A stretch of DNA of 64,000 nucleotides from Antedon mediterranea (lineage: Eukaryota; Echinodermata; Crinoidea; Comatulida; Antedonidae): assembly GCF_964355755.1 (NCBI RefSeq), contig NC_092672.1, forward strand, positions 14,504,501 through 14,568,500, in the 5' to 3' direction. Both the position numbers and the translations under genes were made by a program. Below, in pieces: positions 61,203 through 64,000 of this stretch. Within the stretch, counting starts at the first letter, position 1. The number at the start of each line of letters is the position of its first letter. The notes below the pieces were generated by a model. That model searched no databases, was not told where the DNA came from, and worked only from the letters and a program-made list of their open reading frames with translations.

Positions 61203-61728
61203 GTAAAGTGTCCCAGTTAGGGCCTGTGTAGCCTAAGTTTTAGGCCCAACTCTACACTCTATCTACCTCTACTAGGCCTAGGTTTAGGCTTCTAGACTAG
61301 GGAGGCCTAGGCCTAACTAATAATAATCGGGAACATACGATCGGGTCCAAAGCCTGAGACAATCAGGCCCAACAAGGTTGTAAGACAATCGGGACCCAGA
61401 GGCGGATCTAGGAGGGGGCGTAGGCCTAGCTTTGCGAGCGAAGCGAGCAAACATATTGGCTGGGAGGCCAGCAGGGCCAAGGGGTCGGGAATTTTGGCGT
61501 TCTAGCGCATTGTAAGTCGTTTAAAACGATGTTCAAACATCTCATAATGTCATTTACCAAACACTCTAAAGCTCGCAAATTACGACATAGTGAAACAACT
61601 AACATGCAGCTGATACCTAGACTAGGGTACCAAAGCAAGCTAACAACTTGACTGTACTTTACATCTAAATTTTTACAACGCGACGATGTTTTTTTAAGCT
61701 TTTATATAAGCATGCGAGATGCGGCTTC
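61203..61728. other. XRN1 intron 1, left part
   Basis: Dense AGGCCTA motifs at 61250-61320, then GAGACAATCAGGCCCAACAA / AAGACAATCGGGACCC, which resembles the motif of the 62752-63428 element. No exon recognised. Confidence 0.5.
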
Positions 61729-62072
61729 ATCAATAGAGTTGATTAAACCACATGGTCAGTTTTCACGAAGTGCTACTATACTACGCGCCCATTTATTATT
61801 AAGTACAATAAAAACAAAGGCTAGGATTGTAGTGCCTATGAAAATTATCCCGTTAACAGCAAATCCCGACGAAACAGCAAATAAAACAACAAGGGTTATG
61901 GAATGCTGCAGCATTGTTAATATTTTAATAGTAATACGCTTTAATAAAATATAGGCCTAACGGACTACAGAGTCCTAGCCTTTGTTTTTATTGTACTTAC
62001 TAATAAATGGGCGCGTAGTATAGTAGCACTTCGTGAAAACTGACCATGTGGCTTCAACAACTCTATTCATTT
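61729..62072. repeat. Inverted repeat with ~105-bp arms in XRN1 intron 1
   Basis: The left arm (61729-61835) contains CACATGGTCAGTTTTCACGA and GCGCCCATTTATTA; the right arm (61968-62072) is its complement with a handful of changes. The loop of ~130 bp has no recognisable gene. The frame open across 61712-61954 crosses the arm and is not supported as coding. Two imperfect copies of a GGATGCCGAC / GGAATGCGA block follow at 62195-62345. Confidence 0.6.
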
Positions 62073-62129
62073 ACTGTGATTGATCGTCGGAGGTACCGCT
62101 ACTCTACTTCTTTTTTTTTTGTGTAATGT

Positions 62130-62175
62130 ATTGTACCATATGGACAATTGTCTGAAATAAAAGTTGAATTGAATA
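62130..62175 (+). mobile_element. LINE 3' terminus, short
   Basis: CCATATGGACAATTGTCTGA followed by AATAAAAGTTGAATTGAAT is the same 3' end as at 16510-16560, in plus orientation. No coding part remains. Confidence 0.5.
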
Positions 62176-62751
62176 CGGGAGTGACGATCACAAAGGATGC
62201 CGACCTGCTTATTAGTGGAATGCGACCAAGCTCACCACATGGCTTTTATCAGCTTGCTCCTTTTGTGATTGATCGTTGGTAACGCTAGAGATTGATAGTA
62301 CACAAAGGATGTCGACGTACCTGGTGGAATGCGATCAAGCTGACGATGTGCTCCGAAGTACTATTTTCACTATGAAAATGTGCAAACCATCGGTGATTGA
62401 TGTCCGTCGAAACGATACGTGTTTTTAAAATCTATTTAAATTTTTTTTTTTTATTTATTTTATTTTGATCACAATAAAACCAACTTTTGTTTGGAATTTG
62501 TTATGCCGTGTGCCACTACTGGCACTAGTAGGGCCAGGCTTAGGTCTAGCTAGGGCCAGGCCTAGGCCTATACTTTTTTTATCAAACCATTACCGATCAT
62601 GTTTAAAAAAAAAAAAAATCGTTGGATTTTATTGTGTCGCGCTATTATTTTCATGATCGTTATTGTACATCGTGATCGTTTTTATATTAGATAGGCCTAG
62701 GCCTACTGTAGATATTTTTAGACGATGAGTATTAATGCTAATTGTATATTT

Positions 62752-63428
62752 GGGAAACAGATGATCGGGACCACGAACGATCGGACCCAAGACGATCGGG
62801 ACCACGGACGATCGGGCCCAAGACGATCAGGCCAACATTTTGCGGTCCCGATCATCTTATGTGTTTCGTCCGATCGTCTTACCAGTTGATCCCGATCGTG
62901 TGTTAGCGTTGGGCCCGATAGTCTTTTGTGTTGTATAAAATAATGTGCCAAATTTCATTCCTAGTGCTATAGTATAGTGTCAACGTGCTTTTCTTGCGTG
63001 AATTAAGATTTTAATTAAAAATGTTAATTAGATTTTCTGATTTTATCATAATTTTCCTCTAATTAACACTACTGGTTTTTTTAAGAATGTCTTTACTCTT
63101 GATTTATGAATAAATGTGATTGATTTTGATTGTTATTATTGTGTTGTTTTGTATGTATTTCCGTATTTAATTTTTGCTCTATACAGTGTGATATAACTTG
63201 ACTTCTCTCTCGCGACAAAATTAATAGCACATGCGTGAAACCTGAATCGGTAAATACAGATTTTCATATTTTTTAATTTTCCGAGAATGTTTTGGACCCG
63301 ATCATCTTATTCATTGGGCCCAATCAGCTGGGCCTGATCGTCTCTGGTCCAAATCGTCTTTCACCCTTGATGGGCCTGATCCCCTTGAAGTGGGCCTGAT
63401 CGTCCATGGTCTTGATCGTCTGATAACC
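62752..63428. mobile_element. 677-bp inverted-repeat element, second hAT-like design
   Basis: Flanked by a perfect 8-bp duplication GTATATTT (62744-62751 and 63429-63436). Left arm begins GGGAAACAGATGATCGGGAC; the reversed right arm begins GGTTATCAGACGATC. Both arms are arrays of a roughly 15-20-bp motif like ACGATCGGGCCCAAG, six to eight units per arm. The AT-rich core (62945-63280) has no coding frame. The motif is unrelated to that at 6053-6862 although the design is the same. Lies in XRN1 intron 1. Confidence 0.8.
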
Positions 63429-63439
63429 GTATATTTCAT

Positions 63440-64000
63440 TTATTTTATTCAATTCAATTCAATAGACATTTATTTACAAAATCTGAATACGTACAGTAGG
63501 AAAACAAGAAACAGGATTGTACAGAATTATAAAAGTATATCAAAAAATGAAGGCAAAAGCCCTGAAAGATGTTTTTAACATCTTGTGTTGGGCGAGCCTT
63601 AACACAAATAAAAAAGAAAAGAAATGCATTGAAGAAAATCATAAGTTTCATAATCTAAAATATGAATAACAGAAAAAAAAAAAAATCTGTTGGTACTGCA
63701 GATCGAGACATGACAGATTAAAAAATATTTAATAAGTAGAAAAGGTGTATTTTTTTAATTTTGAGAGAAGTATCTTAGGGGAAGCAGATTTTAAAATGGA
63801 GGGTGGCAGGTTGTTCCATAGGGTGGGTCCAGAGTATCGAATGTTATGTTGGAAAGAATTTGTTCTATGGGAGGGTATACTGTAGATAATTTATTTTTAG
63901 TATGTGTGTGATGGGAATGATAGAAGGAATTGGAAGTAAATAGATAACAAAGATGGTGAGGAAGGATGTTGTTTAAGGCAGAGTAGACAAAAATGGTTTG
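63440..64000 (-). mobile_element. LINE 3' end with ORF2 tail and (ATTGA)n terminus
   Basis: On the minus strand a frame reads VYSALNNILPHHLCYLF, shifts, and continues RYSGPTLWNNLPPSILKS to a stop near 63740. A UTR then ends in ATTGAATTGAATTGAAT at about 63447-63465. Same C-terminal motif set as the fragment at 6916-7335. Continues past the window's right edge. Confidence 0.7.

Noticed and set aside
62744-63436. Calling the 62752-63428 element a further member of the GGCCGAGTTGAC family
   Set aside because: The arm motif and terminal bases differ; only the design and duplication length are shared.

Overview
The window is animal nuclear DNA: AT-rich, with small exons in long introns, GT/AG splice sites and a heavy load of transposon remnants. 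The four recognisable host loci are conserved across animals. The abundance of the AGGCCTAGGCCT motif, the transposon classes and the intron-rich structure suggest an invertebrate deuterostome, most likely an echinoderm. That placement is an inference; no sequence here fixes the species.

Layout. (1) 629-9810, minus: five 5' exons of a mitochondrial amidoxime-reducing component (mARC/MOSC) gene whose last exons lie beyond the left edge. (2) 15890-22717, minus: a complete seven-exon paralogue (329 codons) with the same exon pattern, so this is a tandem mARC pair. (3) 26396-56472, minus: a complete eIF4G gene. Twenty-nine coding exons sum to 4,914 nt (1,637 codons plus stop). It has PABP- and eIF4E-binding motifs followed by MIF4G, MA3 and W2 domains. 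A non-coding first exon lies near 56.7-56.8 kb. (4) 61128 rightwards, plus: coding exon 1 of XRN1; the rest is outside the window. eIF4G (translation initiation) and XRN1 (5'-3' decay of decapped mRNA) are divergent neighbours about 4.3 kb apart. I see no rRNA or true tRNA gene, no CRISPR array and no operon structure.

The space between exons is built largely of mobile DNA. There are two copies of an ~800-bp element with perfect 8-bp target duplications and arms made of a 16-17-bp motif, plus a third, unrelated element of the same design at the right end. A 3.6-kb element sits just upstream of the first mARC start codon and carries a broken gene with an XPG-like nuclease signature (Academ-like). 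A 0.8-kb inverted-repeat element inside mARC-B intron 1 carries a HIRAN-domain gene fragment. A 3-kb TA-flanked element has long arms studded with AGGTCAnAGGTCA-type direct repeats. A pogo-like element holds a nested TTAA-flanked element. There are also LINE fragments, tRNA-derived SINEs and several minisatellites. One minisatellite (32 units of 48/51 bp) keeps a 541-codon frame open.

The most unusual theme is that several unrelated inverted-repeat families here have arms that are themselves arrays of short degenerate direct repeats. The HIRAN-bearing element is the most interesting single locus. Exon boundaries were placed by eye from splice consensus, reading phase and protein similarity.
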